A stretch of DNA of 64,000 bases from Idiomarina aquatica (GCF_004362895.1 NZ_SNXI01000001.1:1-64000); one strand, 5' to 3'. Shown: positions 9,602-20,544, counted from the first letter of the stretch. Notes: generated by a model not told the origin, from the sequence alone. Numbers and translations: made by a program.

Positions 9602-10465
9602 TTGTTAAAACAACGAATACTCACAGCATTGCTGTTAATACCTGTCGCATTATATGCGGTTTTTCTATTGCCACTTTGGGGCTTTTCACTATTTATTCAG
9701 GCGGTCATTATGCTGGGCGCCTGGGAATGGTCACCGTTGATGGGCGTTACCAAAAAGTCCGGCCGCATTGCTTACACGGTAGCTGTAGGGGTCATTATTG
9801 GTGGCCTGAGCTTGTTAGTTCCCTACCAACATTTATGGACCGATGGCAGTCTTGACCCCCTCATTTATTACACTATTTTGGTCGGCGGTATCTGGTGGGT
9901 TTGTGCGTTAGCCCTTATCGTTAATTATCCTTCCAGCCGACGATTATGGTCGCGAACTCGTTCTATAGTCGGGCTATTTGGTTTACTCATTTTTGTTCCT
10001 ACCTGGGCCGCTCTGGTCACTGTCAGATCAATCAATATTGACGTGCAGCCGTATTTTGGCGGTTGGGTGGTGCTATTTATCCTGTTATTGGTTTGGGCTG
10101 CAGATGTTGGCGCATACTTTGCGGGTGTGCGTTATGGTCGCAACAAAATGATGCCTGCAGTGAGTCCGGGTAAAACCATGGAGGGCTTGTGCGGTGGAAT
10201 CAGTTTGGCCTTTGTGGTGATGATGGTAGTTTCGCACTGGACCAAAATACCAGCTGATCAGTTTACCGGATATTACCTAACCGGATTATTTACTGTTGTC
10301 GCGTCTGTATTTGGTGATTTAAACGAAAGTATGTTTAAGCGTGCGGCAGGGGTTAAGGATAGTGGTTCGATTTTGCCCGGCCACGGTGGAATTTTAGATC
10401 GCATAGATAGTCTTACAGCTGCAGTACCTATATTTACGCTTGCTTATCTGGAGTTTCTGCATTAA
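9602..10465 (+). CDS. cdsA: Phosphatidate cytidylyltransferase
   Basis: Makes CDP-diacylglycerol from phosphatidic acid and CTP in the inner membrane, the branch point of phospholipid synthesis. The 287 aa are close to the usual 285. The TTG start is supported by alignment (MLKQRILTALLLIPVALYAV) and an upstream GAGGA. Multiple membrane helices are visible. The C-terminal CDS signature runs through SPGKTMEGLCGG and then GDLNESMFKRAAGVKDSGSI, ending in PGHGGILDRIDS. It sits 3 bp after uppS and 3 bp before dxr, indicating translational coupling. Confidence 0.96.
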   Translation: MLKQRILTALLLIPVALYAVFLLPLWGFSLFIQAVIMLGAWEWSPLMGVTKKSGRIAYTVAVGVIIGGLSLLVPYQHLWTDGSLDPLIYYTILVGGIWWVCALALIVNYPSSRRLWSRTRSIVGLFGLLIFVPTWAALVTVRSINIDVQPYFGGWVVLFILLLVWAADVGAYFAGVRYGRNKMMPAVSPGKTMEGLCGGISLAFVVMMVVSHWTKIPADQFTGYYLTGLFTVVASVFGDLNESMFKRAAGVKDSGSILPGHGGILDRIDSLTAAVPIFTLAYLEFLH

Positions 10466-10468
10466 CCC

Positions 10469-11662
10469 ATGCGCAGTATAACGGTTTTAGGGGCCACGGG
10501 CTCGATAGGTCAAAATACGCTGGACGTGATTCGCCGTCATCGTGAGTCATTCTCTGTGTTCGCGTTAACGGCGATGAACCAATATCAACAACTGGCGCAG
10601 TTGTGTCACGAGTTTAAGCCGCAGTATGCGGTAATCGGTAATGCTGAGCATGCAAAGGCATTAAGTCAGTTGTTGGCAGGCTCAGACACCGAGGTGCTAG
10701 TTGGCTCTGCTCAGCTGGCAGAGGTTAGCTCGGCGGCATCTGTTGATGTCGTGATGGCAGCAATCGTGGGCGCGGCGGGGTTAAAGCCAACGTTAGCGGC
10801 CATCGACAGTGGTAAAACCGTGTTGCTGGCAAACAAGGAAGCGTTGGTTGTCAGTGGCGAGCTTTTTATTCAGCATGCAGCCCGCAGTGGGGCAACGATT
10901 TTACCCGTCGATAGCGAGCACAATGCAATATTCCAGTGTTTGCCTGAGCTACAGCAACAGCAAGTAGGGAAAATGGATTTGGGCGCTGCCGGCATTGATC
11001 ATATTTTGCTTACCGGTTCCGGCGGACCGTTTCGGGACACCCCGTTGACAGAGCTGGCTGCGCAGTCACCGGAAGCCGCTTGTAATCACCCTAACTGGTC
11101 AATGGGACGGAAAATTTCGGTCGATTCGGCCACTATGCTGAATAAAGGTCTGGAATACATCGAAGCCCGCTGGTTGTTTAATTGCACTAAAGAACAGTTG
11201 CAAATAGTCATTCATCCGCAGAGTGTTATTCACTCGATGGTGCAGTACGTAGACGGTTCGGTCATCGCTCAGTTAGGTGAGCCGGATATGAGAACGCCCA
11301 TCGCGCATACGCTCGGCTTTCCTGATCGCATTAAAAGTGGCGTTAAAGGTCTTAACTTTGCCGAACTGGGCGCGCTGACCTTTAAGCAGCCTGGTAGCGA
11401 ACGCTATCCTTGCCTGCAATTAGCGATAGACTGTTGCTGGCAGGGGCAAAGTGCCACCACGGTACTTAATGCCGCTAACGAAGTGGCAGTGGATGCTTTT
11501 TTAAACGGTCATATTGGTTTTACTCAGATTGCAGAAACTTGCGATTGGACATTACAACACCAAACGCTTGCTGTTTGCGACAGTATCGAGGCATTAATGG
11601 ATTTAGACACACTGGCGCGAGAACTTACCAATCAACGTGTTAAGCAGGTGAGCCATGCTTGA
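10469..11662 (+). CDS. dxr: 1-deoxy-D-xylulose 5-phosphate reductoisomerase
   Basis: Converts DXP to MEP with NADPH, the first committed step of the non-mevalonate isoprenoid pathway, which feeds uppS in the same operon. The 397 aa are close to the usual 398. The Rossmann motif [16 protein letters not shown] lies at about 6-21. [15 protein letters not shown] and [13 protein letters not shown] carry active-site residues, and [17 protein letters not shown] the substrate/metal site. The 3' end overlaps rseP by 8 bp. Confidence 0.97.
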   Translation: MRSITVLGATGSIGQNTLDVIRRHRESFSVFALTAMNQYQQLAQLCHEFKPQYAVIGNAEHAKALSQLLAGSDTEVLVGSAQLAEVSSAASVDVVMAAIVGAAGLKPTLAAIDSGKTVLLANKEALVVSGELFIQHAARSGATILPVDSEHNAIFQCLPELQQQQVGKMDLGAAGIDHILLTGSGGPFRDTPLTELAAQSPEAACNHPNWSMGRKISVDSATMLNKGLEYIEARWLFNCTKEQLQIVIHPQSVIHSMVQYVDGSVIAQLGEPDMRTPIAHTLGFPDRIKSGVKGLNFAELGALTFKQPGSERYPCLQLAIDCCWQGQSATTVLNAANEVAVDAFLNGHIGFTQIAETCDWTLQHQTLAVCDSIEALMDLDTLARELTNQRVKQVSHA

Positions 11663-13010
11663 TTTTATATGGTATGCCGCTGCTTTTGCCGTAACCCTTG
11701 GCATTTTGGTTGCCTTTCATGAGTTTGGGCATTTTTGGGTTGCCCGCCGCTGCGGTGTAAAAGTATTAACCTATTCAGTGGGCTTTGGTCGTGCTATTTG
11801 GTCGCGCACAGCAAAAGACGGGACGCTGTATCAAGTTGGCATCATCCCGCTTGGTGGTTATGTGCGCATGCTGGACGAGCGGGTCGACGAGGTAAAGCCG
11901 GAAGATAAGGCAGTGTCGTTTAACGCGCAGTCAGTTTATAAACGCTTTGCGATTGTTGCTGCCGGTCCCATTGCCAATTTTATTTTGGCAGTGGCGGTAC
12001 TGTGGCTCATGTTTGGTATTGGTGTGCCGACGGTAAAACCCGTTATTGGCGATGTCGCCGCCGGTTCCATTGCTGAGCAGGCTGACTTACAGCGTGGTCA
12101 GGAAATCGTGCGGGTGGGCAACGTCGAGGCTTACGACTGGCAACAGGTTCAGTTAGGTTTAATGTCGGCAATTGGTAATGAACGTGTCGACCTGGTGGTC
12201 AGCTCAGCAGATGGCCAGCAACGCCTGAAGACACTTGATATCGATGACTGGCAATTTGATCCGGAAACCGAGTCAACCTTTGGCAGTTTAGGTATTTCTG
12301 TTTATCAACCGGCTGTTTATACCGAGTTGGCACAAGTGATGGAGCAATCACCTGCTGCTGAAGCTGGCTTGCAGGCAGGCGATACCATCATCCGCGCCGA
12401 TGGCATAGCCATTGATAGTTGGCAGCAATTAACGGATATTATCGCCTCATCGCCGGGCAAAGTATTGAACTTACTGATACAGCGTAATAGCGAAGAGCAA
12501 CAAATTTCTGTGACGGTCGGGGAACGTGAACAGGGTTCCGATGTCATAGGTTACCTTGGCATCGTGCCGAAGACGGAACCGATGCCTGAGGATTATGTAT
12601 TTAATCATCAATATGGTATTGTCGGCGGCTTAATGAAAGGCGCTGAACAGACCTGGAGTCTGATGGTTGTTAGCGTCCAGATGATTGGAAAATTATTAAC
12701 CGGCGATGTATCGGTTAAAAACTTAGCAGGACCGCTAAGTATCGCGGAAGGAGCTGGCGTGAGTGCCGGTAATGGCTTTGTCTATTTTCTTAGCTTCCTT
12801 GCGCTCTTAAGTGTTAATTTAGGTATCATCAACTTGTTGCCCCTGCCGGTTTTAGACGGCGGTCATTTGGCCTTTTTTGTGGTCGAATGGGCACGAGGAA
12901 AGCCCATTTCGGAAAAAGTGCAGGATATTTGCTATCGGATTGGCGCCGCACTTGTTTTTGCCTTAATGGTGCTGGCGATAAGCAATGATATCGTTCGATA
13001 CGCGTTCTGA
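11655..13010 (+). CDS. rseP: Site-2 intramembrane zinc metalloprotease RseP
   Basis: RseP cuts the membrane-spanning part of anti-sigma factor RseA after DegS, releasing sigma-E; it also clears signal-peptide remnants. The 451 aa match E. coli (450). The zinc motif HEFGH is at residues 22-26 in the first membrane helix, two periplasmic PDZ domains span about 115-310, and the distal metal-ligand motif is [10 protein letters not shown] near the C-terminus. Its targets are encoded in this window: rpoE-rseABC begins at 36737. It lies upstream of bamA, whose folding state is monitored by that pathway. Confidence 0.97.
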   Translation: MLDFIWYAAAFAVTLGILVAFHEFGHFWVARRCGVKVLTYSVGFGRAIWSRTAKDGTLYQVGIIPLGGYVRMLDERVDEVKPEDKAVSFNAQSVYKRFAIVAAGPIANFILAVAVLWLMFGIGVPTVKPVIGDVAAGSIAEQADLQRGQEIVRVGNVEAYDWQQVQLGLMSAIGNERVDLVVSSADGQQRLKTLDIDDWQFDPETESTFGSLGISVYQPAVYTELAQVMEQSPAAEAGLQAGDTIIRADGIAIDSWQQLTDIIASSPGKVLNLLIQRNSEEQQISVTVGEREQGSDVIGYLGIVPKTEPMPEDYVFNHQYGIVGGLMKGAEQTWSLMVVSVQMIGKLLTGDVSVKNLAGPLSIAEGAGVSAGNGFVYFLSFLALLSVNLGIINLLPLPVLDGGHLAFFVVEWARGKPISEKVQDICYRIGAALVFALMVLAISNDIVRYAF

Positions 13011-13040
13011 TTTAGAATCAACAATAAGTAGCTATTTATA

Positions 13041-15524
13041 ATGACGTTTAAAAAGCTGTTAGTGAGTGCCTTAGTAGCAGCGGCGGTATCGCCGGTGCAT
13101 GCACAAGAAGAATTTGTCGTTGAAGATATAGAAGTCAAAGGGTTACAACGGGTAGCGCTTGGTGCTGCGTTGACTTACATTCCAGTGCGTGTTGGTGATG
13201 ATGTCAGCGAGATGCAGATCCGCAGTGCCATCAAATCACTGTACTCATCTACCCACTTTGATTACATCGAAGTTAAGCGCGACGGTAATACCTTAGTATT
13301 TCAGGTCAGCGAACGCCCGACTATTGCTGAAATTACGTTTGACGGCAACAAAGACATCAAAGACGAGCAGCTTGAACAAAGTTTGCAAGACAACAATATT
13401 GTTGTCGGCGAGCCGCTTGATCGGACAACCATCTCAGGCATCGAAAAGGGCCTGGAAGACTTCTTCCATAGCGTCGGCAAATATAATGCTCAGGTCACTA
13501 TAGAAGTGGTCGAGCTGCCTCGTAACCGGGTCGAGTTGTTGATGAACTTCGATGAAGGCGATGCGGCTGAGATTGCGCAGATCAATATTGTCGGTAATAA
13601 CGCGTTTCCCGACGAGATGCTACTCGATGCCTTTGAATTGAAGGACGATCTGCCCTGGTGGAATGTTATTGGCGAGAAGCGCTATCAGAAAGAACAGCTT
13701 AGTGGCGACCTGGAGACACTTGAGTCATTTTATCGTGACCGCGGTTATTTGCAGTTTAGCGTGCAGTCAGTGCAGGTCTCGATGACTCCCGACCGGGAAG
13801 GCATTTACATTACCATGAACGTCGATGAAGGCGAAAAATACCGTGTTAGCGGTACCGACGTGATGGGTGATCTAAAAGGCCATGACGAACTGGTTGAGCG
13901 CATTGCCACCATCAAGGAAGGCACGCTGTATAATGCCGCTCAGGTCACCTATATCGAGGATATGATCTCGCGTTTTTATGGCCGCTTTGGTTATGCGTAC
14001 CCGGAGGTACGTGCGATACCTGAGCGTAACGATGCCGATAAGACTGTTAAGTTAACCTTCTCGATAGAACCGGGTAACCGCGTTTATGTTCGCCGTATAA
14101 ATTTTGAAGGTAACAGCCTGACCCAGGATCGTGTTTTACGCCGCGAGATGCGTCAGCTCGAAGGCGCATGGCTATCTGATGACAAGGTTGAACAGGGCAA
14201 AATCCGCCTGGAGCGACTGGGCTTTTTTGAGACCGTCGACAGCTCTACACAAAAGGTAGACGGCCGCGACGATCAGGTCGACATTACTTATAAAGTTAAA
14301 GAGCAACCATCGGGTTCTTTTAATGCTGGTATTGGCTATGGTGACTACTCTGGCTTACAACTTAATGCCGGTATTCAGCAAAATAACTTTTTAGGGACGG
14401 GTAACCGTGCCGGAATTAACGTCTCGACTAGCCGTTTTAATAAGAACTTTAGTGTTTCTTATGCCGACCCGTACTTTACCATCAATGGCGTTAGCCTCTC
14501 CGGCCAGCTTTATATGAGTGAGTTTGATGCGGGTCAGGCGGAAAACTTGATTCGTTATAACCAGAAAACCTATGGTGTTTCATCAAATATCGGCTTCCCG
14601 GTTGACGAAATCAACAGCTTTAACTTCGGTGTTGGCTACAAGCAGCAGGAAGTAAGTAATGTTGATGGCTATGAACAGATCCGTAAGTTTTACTCGGCGT
14701 TCCTGGATCGCGAGAACCCTGACGAAGGTGTAGCTTTCGATATCTATGAGTTTAATGCCGGTTGGCAGCGTATAACGCTTAACCGCGGTACGTTCCCGAC
14801 ATCGGGTTCATCGCAGCGTGCTTCAGTTGAAGTGTCGGCGCCGTTTAGTGATATTCAGTACTTTAAAGCTAATTACGACTTTAAATATTATCTACCATTA
14901 TCTGATGACCAGCAGTGGTCACTGCTTACACGGTTTAATATCGGTTATGGTAACGGTTATGGCGAAGATGATGTCGGTAATGACTTCTTGTTGCCGTTCT
15001 GGGAGTCTTTCCGTGTCGGCGGTCAGGGCGATTTACGAGGTTTTGAACCTAACACCGTTGGTCCGAGAGCTATTTATAGTTTCGCAGACCAAGTGTCCGG
15101 CCCACCAGACTGGACCGGCTTACCGGGGGGCTACCCTGAAGGCGTTGGTGCCGAAAGCGTGCAGGTTAGCCGTTACGCCGTGGGTGGCAATGCTAAGGTC
15201 GTGGGTGGTATTGAGTTAATTGTACCAACGCCATTTATCGATGAGGGTATGCGAAACAGTGTTCGTACCAGCGTATTTGTTGATGTGGGAACAGTGTGGG
15301 ATACTGAATTTGATTATGACCAATATAAAGATCTGGAGTTAATTGGTAACAGCCAGCAGCTATCAGACTACAGCGATCCGGGTGACTTCCGTGTTTCGGC
15401 TGGTGTGTCAGTGCAGTGGATTTCGCCGATGGGGCCGTTAACGTTCTCGTTGGGTCGCGCCCTGAAAGAAGTTGAAGGCGATGAAACACAGGTATTCTCG
15501 TTCAATATTGGTACTACATTCTGA
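13041..15524 (+). CDS. bamA: Outer membrane protein assembly factor BamA
   Basis: BamA is the central Omp85 subunit of the BAM complex that inserts beta-barrel proteins into the outer membrane. The 827 aa are slightly above E. coli's 810. A cleavable signal peptide (1-22, ending SPVHA) is followed by five POTRA domains (to about residue 425) and a 16-strand barrel. The conserved loop-6 motif appears as DLRGFEPNTVGP, and the protein ends in Phe (NIGTTF) as expected for a barrel C-terminal signal. It lies 30 bp after rseP and 51 bp before skp. Confidence 0.97.
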   Translation: MTFKKLLVSALVAAAVSPVHAQEEFVVEDIEVKGLQRVALGAALTYIPVRVGDDVSEMQIRSAIKSLYSSTHFDYIEVKRDGNTLVFQVSERPTIAEITFDGNKDIKDEQLEQSLQDNNIVVGEPLDRTTISGIEKGLEDFFHSVGKYNAQVTIEVVELPRNRVELLMNFDEGDAAEIAQINIVGNNAFPDEMLLDAFELKDDLPWWNVIGEKRYQKEQLSGDLETLESFYRDRGYLQFSVQSVQVSMTPDREGIYITMNVDEGEKYRVSGTDVMGDLKGHDELVERIATIKEGTLYNAAQVTYIEDMISRFYGRFGYAYPEVRAIPERNDADKTVKLTFSIEPGNRVYVRRINFEGNSLTQDRVLRREMRQLEGAWLSDDKVEQGKIRLERLGFFETVDSSTQKVDGRDDQVDITYKVKEQPSGSFNAGIGYGDYSGLQLNAGIQQNNFLGTGNRAGINVSTSRFNKNFSVSYADPYFTINGVSLSGQLYMSEFDAGQAENLIRYNQKTYGVSSNIGFPVDEINSFNFGVGYKQQEVSNVDGYEQIRKFYSAFLDRENPDEGVAFDIYEFNAGWQRITLNRGTFPTSGSSQRASVEVSAPFSDIQYFKANYDFKYYLPLSDDQQWSLLTRFNIGYGNGYGEDDVGNDFLLPFWESFRVGGQGDLRGFEPNTVGPRAIYSFADQVSGPPDWTGLPGGYPEGVGAESVQVSRYAVGGNAKVVGGIELIVPTPFIDEGMRNSVRTSVFVDVGTVWDTEFDYDQYKDLELIGNSQQLSDYSDPGDFRVSAGVSVQWISPMGPLTFSLGRALKEVEGDETQVFSFNIGTTF

Positions 15525-15575
15525 TAAACTATAATTAATCGTGAACAGCGAACAACATTATTTGAGGAGTTAACT

Positions 15576-16091
15576 TTGAAAACTTTAATCAAGACAACCG
15601 CAGTGGCCGTTGCTTTATCAACTACATTATTTGCTGGTGCAGCAGAAGCGCAACAGAAAATTGGCGTAGTCGATATGATGTCGATTTTCCAACAACTGCC
15701 TCAGCGTGAGCAAATCTCACAAGATCTGCAGGCCGAGTTTGAAGATCGTTTTGAAGAAATGCGTCAACTGGAACAGAAAGTTCAGGAGCTTCGCCAGAAG
15801 CAAGAGCGTGATGCAGCTATCATGTCAAACCAAGAGAAAACTCAACTAAACCGTGAGTTAGAGCAGTTGATCTCGGAAGCACAACTTAAGCAAAAAGCAC
15901 TGCAGGAAGACACTCGTCGCCGCCAGCAGGAAGAACGCAATGAGTTGCTGGGTAAAGTACAAAAAGCGATTAATGCCGTTGCTCAGAAAGAGAATTATGA
16001 CTTGGTATTGGAAAGCAACGCAGTTGCCTTCATGAAAGCAGATAACGATCTGTCTGACGAGGTAGTTACACAGATGTCATCAGGTAATTAA
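15576..16091 (+). CDS. skp: Periplasmic chaperone Skp (OmpH)
   Basis: Skp is a trimeric, tentacle-like periplasmic holdase that carries unfolded outer-membrane proteins to BamA. The 171 aa include a signal peptide (about 1-25, ending GAAEA), a short beta segment (KIGVVDMMSIFQQLP) and a long charged coiled coil (about 45-125, rich in Glu, Gln, Lys and Arg) that forms the tentacles. The TTG start follows GAGGAG with 6-nt spacing. It lies between bamA and lpxD, the standard location. Confidence 0.95.
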   Translation: MKTLIKTTAVAVALSTTLFAGAAEAQQKIGVVDMMSIFQQLPQREQISQDLQAEFEDRFEEMRQLEQKVQELRQKQERDAAIMSNQEKTQLNRELEQLISEAQLKQKALQEDTRRRQQEERNELLGKVQKAINAVAQKENYDLVLESNAVAFMKADNDLSDEVVTQMSSGN

Positions 16092-16094
16092 TGG

Positions 16095-17123
16095 ATGGCT
16101 GAGTATACCCTGCAGCAGTTAGCAGATCATGTTGGTGGTAAGGTTCGCGGCGACGCGAACCTTACTATTACTGGGGTGGGTACGTTGCAGTCAGCACACG
16201 CTCATCAAGTGGCCTTTTTGGCAAACAGTCGTTATAAAAACCAACTCGCAGAGTCTGGAGCGGGCGCTATTTTGTTGTCGCCTAAAGACGATGAAGGGAG
16301 TGGTATCAGCCATGCAATAGTGGTCGATAATCCATACGCGGCGTTTGCCAAAGTGGCACAACTACTAGATACAACCCCGGCCCCGGCCGAGGGTATTGCC
16401 GCTTCTGCGAAGGTTAGCGAGCGTGCAATAATTGGTGACAACGTCTCATTAGGCGAGTATGTAGTGATTGAGGCGGGCGCAACTATTGGCGCTAACGTCA
16501 GTATTGGCGCGCATACTCATATTGGTGCCGATGTCGTTATTGGCGACAATACCAAAGTCTGGTCGGGCGTACACATTTATCATCAGTGCCAAATTGGTGC
16601 CGATTGTAATATTCACTCAGGTGCCATCATCGGCGCTGATGGGTTTGGTTGGGCACCAGAAAACGGTAAGTGGCTTAAGATTCCGCAGATTGGCCGGGTT
16701 ATTATCGGCGATCGGGTTGAAATTGGCGCATCAACGACGGTTGATCGGGGTGCGTTGGACGACACCATTATCAGCAACGGTTGTATTATCGATAATCAGT
16801 GCCAAATTGCACATAACGTGTTTATCGATGAAGACACTGCCATAGCCGGGTGCACCGTGTTAGCCGGAAGTTGCCGGATTGGTAAGCGCTGTATGATCGG
16901 TGGAGCTTCGGCGATTAACGGCCATATTAGTGTTTGTGACGACGTGCAGATCATGGGCTTTGCAATGGTGATAAAAGCCATTACGGAACCCGGTGTTTAC
17001 GCCTCAGGTATCCCTGCAGCCGGCCATCGCGAATGGCGCCGCAACGGTGCGCGTTTCCGTCAGTTAGATGATCTGTTTAAACGCGTCAAAACGCTGGAAC
17101 AGCAACAAAATGACAACGAATAA
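16095..17123 (+). CDS. lpxD: UDP-3-O-(3-hydroxyacyl)glucosamine N-acyltransferase
   Basis: Adds the second 3-hydroxyacyl chain, on nitrogen, in lipid A synthesis. The 342 aa match the usual 341. An N-terminal uridine-binding domain (1-100) is followed by a left-handed beta-helix with many [LIV]G-x4 hexapeptides (about 105-290). The catalytic His lies in the region around [20 protein letters not shown]-terminal helix ends in Gln/Asn-rich sequence. The ATG at 16095 begins 3 bp after skp. Confidence 0.97.
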   Translation: MAEYTLQQLADHVGGKVRGDANLTITGVGTLQSAHAHQVAFLANSRYKNQLAESGAGAILLSPKDDEGSGISHAIVVDNPYAAFAKVAQLLDTTPAPAEGIAASAKVSERAIIGDNVSLGEYVVIEAGATIGANVSIGAHTHIGADVVIGDNTKVWSGVHIYHQCQIGADCNIHSGAIIGADGFGWAPENGKWLKIPQIGRVIIGDRVEIGASTTVDRGALDDTIISNGCIIDNQCQIAHNVFIDEDTAIAGCTVLAGSCRIGKRCMIGGASAINGHISVCDDVQIMGFAMVIKAITEPGVYASGIPAAGHREWRRNGARFRQLDDLFKRVKTLEQQQNDNE

Positions 17124-17135
17124 CCAGGAGATGAT

Positions 17136-17591
17136 GTGAAAGCCACGGAGTCTGGATTCGATATACAAGGTGTGTTGGACTTATTGCCACACCGTTATCC
17201 TTTTTTATTGATCGATCGCGTTATCGAATGTGATTGTGAGCATGCCATTCATGCGATAAAGAATGTCAGCTTTAATGAACCCATGTTTAATGGGCATTTT
17301 CCCGGTAAACCCATTTTTCCGGGCGTATTGCTGTTAGAGGGTTTAGCTCAGGCGGCAGGGTTACTGGGCTTTAAAATTACTCAGCAGAAATCTGACGCTA
17401 ATGACTTGTACTTGTTTGCGGGTATCGATAATGCGCGTTTTAAGCGCCAGGTAGTTCCCGGCGATACGGTGCACTTTCATGTGACGTTCGAAAAAGAGCG
17501 CCGTGGTATCTGGAAGTTTTCCGGGCGCGCTGAAGTAGACGGCGAATTGGCTGCATGCGCTGATATCATTTGTGCGAGAAGGGAAGTCTAG
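17136..17591 (+). CDS. fabZ: 3-hydroxyacyl-[acyl-carrier-protein] dehydratase FabZ
   Basis: Dehydrates 3-hydroxyacyl-ACP in fatty-acid elongation and competes with LpxA/LpxD for the same substrate pool, which explains its place in the lipid A operon. The 151 aa are the family length. The hot-dog fold motif [20 protein letters not shown] carries the catalytic His and Glu. The GTG start is used because the adjacent ATG at 17134 runs directly into TGA. The stop codon overlaps the GTG start of lpxA by one base. Confidence 0.97.
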   Translation: MKATESGFDIQGVLDLLPHRYPFLLIDRVIECDCEHAIHAIKNVSFNEPMFNGHFPGKPIFPGVLLLEGLAQAAGLLGFKITQQKSDANDLYLFAGIDNARFKRQVVPGDTVHFHVTFEKERRGIWKFSGRAEVDGELAACADIICARREV

Positions 17592-18358
17592 TGATCCACG
17601 AAACGGCAATCATTGATAGCGGTGCATCGCTTGGCAAAAATGTCCGTGTAGGTCCCTATTCAATCATTGGACCCGATGTCACCATCGGCGATAATTGTGA
17701 TATCCGCTCGCACGTTGTTATTAAAGGGCCGACGACTATTGGTCAGGACAATACCATTTACCAGTTTGCGTCGGTTGGAGAAGATTGCCAGGACAAGAAA
17801 TATGCGGGCGAGCCGACTCGACTTGAAATTGGCGATCGTAACGTAATTCGTGAATCCTGCACTATCCATCGGGGCACCGTACAAGACCAAAGCCTGACCA
17901 AAATTGGCTCAGATAATTTATTGATGGCGTATGTGCACGTTGCTCATGACTGCATTATCGGTGACCATAATATTTTGGCAAATCAGGTGACGCTGGCAGG
18001 GCATGTCCATGTTGGCGATCAGGTTATACTTGGTGGTATGACCGGTGTGCATCAATTCTGTCACATCGGCTCTCATAGTTTTTGTGCGGTAAACTCGATA
18101 GTTGTGCAGGACATTCCGCCGTTTGTTATGGCGCAGGGCCATAACGCCCGACCTCGCACGATTAACAGTGAAGGGTTAAAGCGACGTGGGTTTTCACCCG
18201 AGCAGATCCAAAATATTCGCCGCGCTTATAAATTGTTGTACCGTAATAATTTGACGGTCGATGAAGCACTTGCGCGGATCGCTGAATTAAATGAGCCATC
18301 GTTAGATGAGTTTTGTCAGTTTGTTCAGCATAGCCAACGCGGCATTATTCGGCCGTAA
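17591..18358 (+). CDS. lpxA: UDP-N-acetylglucosamine O-acyltransferase
   Basis: First step of lipid A synthesis: 3-O-acylation of UDP-GlcNAc by 3-hydroxyacyl-ACP. The start at GTG 17591 ([20 protein letters not shown]) aligns with the E. coli N-terminus; a longer in-frame start at 17570 would overlap fabZ. From here it is 255 aa against about 262. A hexapeptide-repeat beta-helix occupies the first ~190 residues, the catalytic His is in [12 protein letters not shown], and the helical C-terminal domain contains [19 protein letters not shown]. Translation is coupled to fabZ by a 1-bp overlap. Confidence 0.96.
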   Translation: MIHETAIIDSGASLGKNVRVGPYSIIGPDVTIGDNCDIRSHVVIKGPTTIGQDNTIYQFASVGEDCQDKKYAGEPTRLEIGDRNVIRESCTIHRGTVQDQSLTKIGSDNLLMAYVHVAHDCIIGDHNILANQVTLAGHVHVGDQVILGGMTGVHQFCHIGSHSFCAVNSIVVQDIPPFVMAQGHNARPRTINSEGLKRRGFSPEQIQNIRRAYKLLYRNNLTVDEALARIAELNEPSLDEFCQFVQHSQRGIIRP

Positions 18359-18376
18359 CTCGCCTCACATCCCATT

Positions 18377-19546
18377 ATGACGTCAAACAAGTCGCTCACG
18401 ATAGCTATTGTCGCCGGAGAACATTCCGGCGATTTGCTTGGCGCCGGTTTAATGCGCGCTATTAAATCTCAATCAAGTGTGCCTGTTCGTTTTGTCGGTG
18501 TCGGCGGGCCGCTTATGGCAGAGCAGGGCTTAGCCAGCTTCTTTCCAATGGATGACCTGGCAGTAATGGGCATTGCCGAGGTACTTGCTCATTTACCCAA
18601 GCTATTGCGGCACCGTAAAAATCTTGTCAACTATCTGGTAGAGCAAAAACCGGACGTTATGATTGGTATAGATGCGCCGGACTTTAACTTAACGGTTGAA
18701 CGACGCCTAAAACAAAAGGGTATTGCGACCGTCCATTACGTCAGTCCATCGGTTTGGGCATGGCGCAAAGGACGCATTAAAGGCATAAAGAAATCAGTCG
18801 ACCACATGTTGTGCTTGTTGCCTTTCGAAAAGCAGTTTTATGACCAGCATCAATTGCCGGCTACCTTTGTTGGCCATCCATTAGCCGATCAGATCCCGAT
18901 GCAATGGCCGTGTAAATCGGCAAGGGAGGAACTAAATATTCAACTTGAGTCGCCGATGTTAGCGCTACTTCCCGGTAGCCGCACGGGCGAGATCGAGCGC
19001 ATGGGGCCTTTATTTCTGACTGTTGCGGCGCGCTTGCATCAACAACATGCGAACCTGCAATTTATTGCGCCGATGATCAGCGACGCCCGTGCTGAGCAGT
19101 TCAGGGAAATGCACCAACAGCTTGCCGCCGATCTGCCGTTGACGATAACGGTGGGCAACAGTCGCGAAACCATGGCTGCGGCTGATTATTTGTTGCTGAC
19201 GTCGGGTACCGTTGCGCTGGAAGCAATGCTAATTAAGCGGCCGATGGTAGTGGCCTACCGCTTTAGCGCGGTCACGTACTGGTTAATAAAGCGACTTTTT
19301 CACGCGCCGTTTTTCTCGTTGCCTAATTTATTGGCTGGCAAAAAGTTAGTGCCGGAGTTGGCACAGGACGAGGCCACAGAAGAGGCCTTAACCGAGCAGT
19401 TGCAGGCATTGATGCAATCCAGTAATGAGTCGTTGATTAGTACTTTTACTGATTTACATCGGCAGTTAAAAGTAAATGCCAGCGATATCGCTGCAGACGC
19501 TACCCTATCGTTAATTAATTCGAAAAAATCGAACCAAAAAGCCTAA
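18377..19546 (+). CDS. lpxB: Lipid-A-disaccharide synthase
   Basis: Condenses UDP-2,3-diacylglucosamine with lipid X to the lipid A disaccharide; a GT19 membrane-associated glycosyltransferase. The 389 aa are close to the usual 382. Conserved parts are AGEHSGDLLGAGLMRAIK near the N-terminus, GIDAPDFNLTVERRLK, HYVSPSVWAWRKGRIK and the nucleotide-site LLPGSRTGEIERMGPLF, then LLTSGTVALEAMLIKRPMVV. It is the last gene of the envelope cluster here: the rnhB and dnaE genes that usually follow are replaced by an unrelated reductase gene. Confidence 0.97.
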   Translation: MTSNKSLTIAIVAGEHSGDLLGAGLMRAIKSQSSVPVRFVGVGGPLMAEQGLASFFPMDDLAVMGIAEVLAHLPKLLRHRKNLVNYLVEQKPDVMIGIDAPDFNLTVERRLKQKGIATVHYVSPSVWAWRKGRIKGIKKSVDHMLCLLPFEKQFYDQHQLPATFVGHPLADQIPMQWPCKSAREELNIQLESPMLALLPGSRTGEIERMGPLFLTVAARLHQQHANLQFIAPMISDARAEQFREMHQQLAADLPLTITVGNSRETMAAADYLLLTSGTVALEAMLIKRPMVVAYRFSAVTYWLIKRLFHAPFFSLPNLLAGKKLVPELAQDEATEEALTEQLQALMQSSNESLISTFTDLHRQLKVNASDIAADATLSLINSKKSNQKA

Positions 19547-19611
19547 ATTTACCGCTAATAACACTAAAAAATAGACGCTAAACTGTAGCTATTCAAAATG
19601 CAGGAGGTGTT

Positions 19612-20544
19612 ATGGGATTATTAGTCGATGGTCAGTGGCACGATAAGTGGTACGACACCGAAAAACATGGTGGACGCTTCGTGCGGAGCGAATCTCAGTT
19701 TCGTGATCAGATTACTGCCGATGGCCGGTTTAAGCCCGAGTCCGGACGTTATCATTTATATGTTTCTTACGCTTGTCCCTGGGCTCACCGGGCGCTCATC
19801 TTTCGTCAGTTGAAAGGATTGCAACAGCACATCGATGTTTCTGTCGTACACCCACTGATGTTAGAAAATGGCTGGGAATTTGCGGATAAGCCGTTACACG
19901 ACGCACTTTACGACAGCGACTTCATGTATCAGCTATACCTTAAAGCGGATCCAAATTACTCGGGGCGTGTAACCGTTCCGGTGTTGTGGGACAAACAAGA
20001 GCAAACCATTGTTAATAACGAGTCGGCAGAGATTATTCGCATTTTTAACAGTGCTTTTAATGATTTGACCGGAAATTACGACGACTACTATCCCGAGTCA
20101 CTTCAACAGCAGATTGATTCGATTAACGAGTGGGTGTATCACGACATTAATAACGGCGTCTATAAGTGTGGTTTTGCAACCCAGCAAGACGCCTACGAGG
20201 AGGCTTATGAAGCCTTGTTTACCGCGCTTGACCGGGTTGAGGACATTTTATCGAAGCAGACGTTTCTTACCGGCGATCAGCTGACCGAAGCAGACTGGCG
20301 GCTGTTTACCACGTTAGTACGTTTTGATGCAGTCTACTTTGGTCATTTTAAGACCAACCGCCGGCGGATTGTTGATTACCCCGGCACCTGGCGCTTTGTG
20401 CGACAGTTGTACCAGCATCCGAGAGTTGCCGAGACAGTGGTGATGGATCACATTAAACGGCATTATTATGGTAGTCACAAAACTATCAACCCAACACAAG
20501 TCGTGCCGGTTGGTCCGGATATTGATTTCATGCAGCCCGTTTAA
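19612..20544 (+). CDS. Glutathionyl-hydroquinone reductase (Xi-class GST, YqjG/ECM4 family)
   Basis: This family reduces glutathionyl-hydroquinones to hydroquinones using glutathione. The 310 aa are typical. The thioredoxin-like N-terminal domain has the catalytic-Cys motif YACPWAHRA with Cys55, and VTVPVLWD plus NNESAEIIRIFN form the glutathione-binding part. The C-terminal helical domain includes LTEADWRLFTTLVRFDAVY. It has a good ribosome-binding site (GGAGGTGTT) and is followed after 11 bp by a pirin gene, suggesting a two-gene redox/detoxification unit independent of lpxB. Confidence 0.93.
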   Translation: MGLLVDGQWHDKWYDTEKHGGRFVRSESQFRDQITADGRFKPESGRYHLYVSYACPWAHRALIFRQLKGLQQHIDVSVVHPLMLENGWEFADKPLHDALYDSDFMYQLYLKADPNYSGRVTVPVLWDKQEQTIVNNESAEIIRIFNSAFNDLTGNYDDYYPESLQQQIDSINEWVYHDINNGVYKCGFATQQDAYEEAYEALFTALDRVEDILSKQTFLTGDQLTEADWRLFTTLVRFDAVYFGHFKTNRRRIVDYPGTWRFVRQLYQHPRVAETVVMDHIKRHYYGSHKTINPTQVVPVGPDIDFMQPV

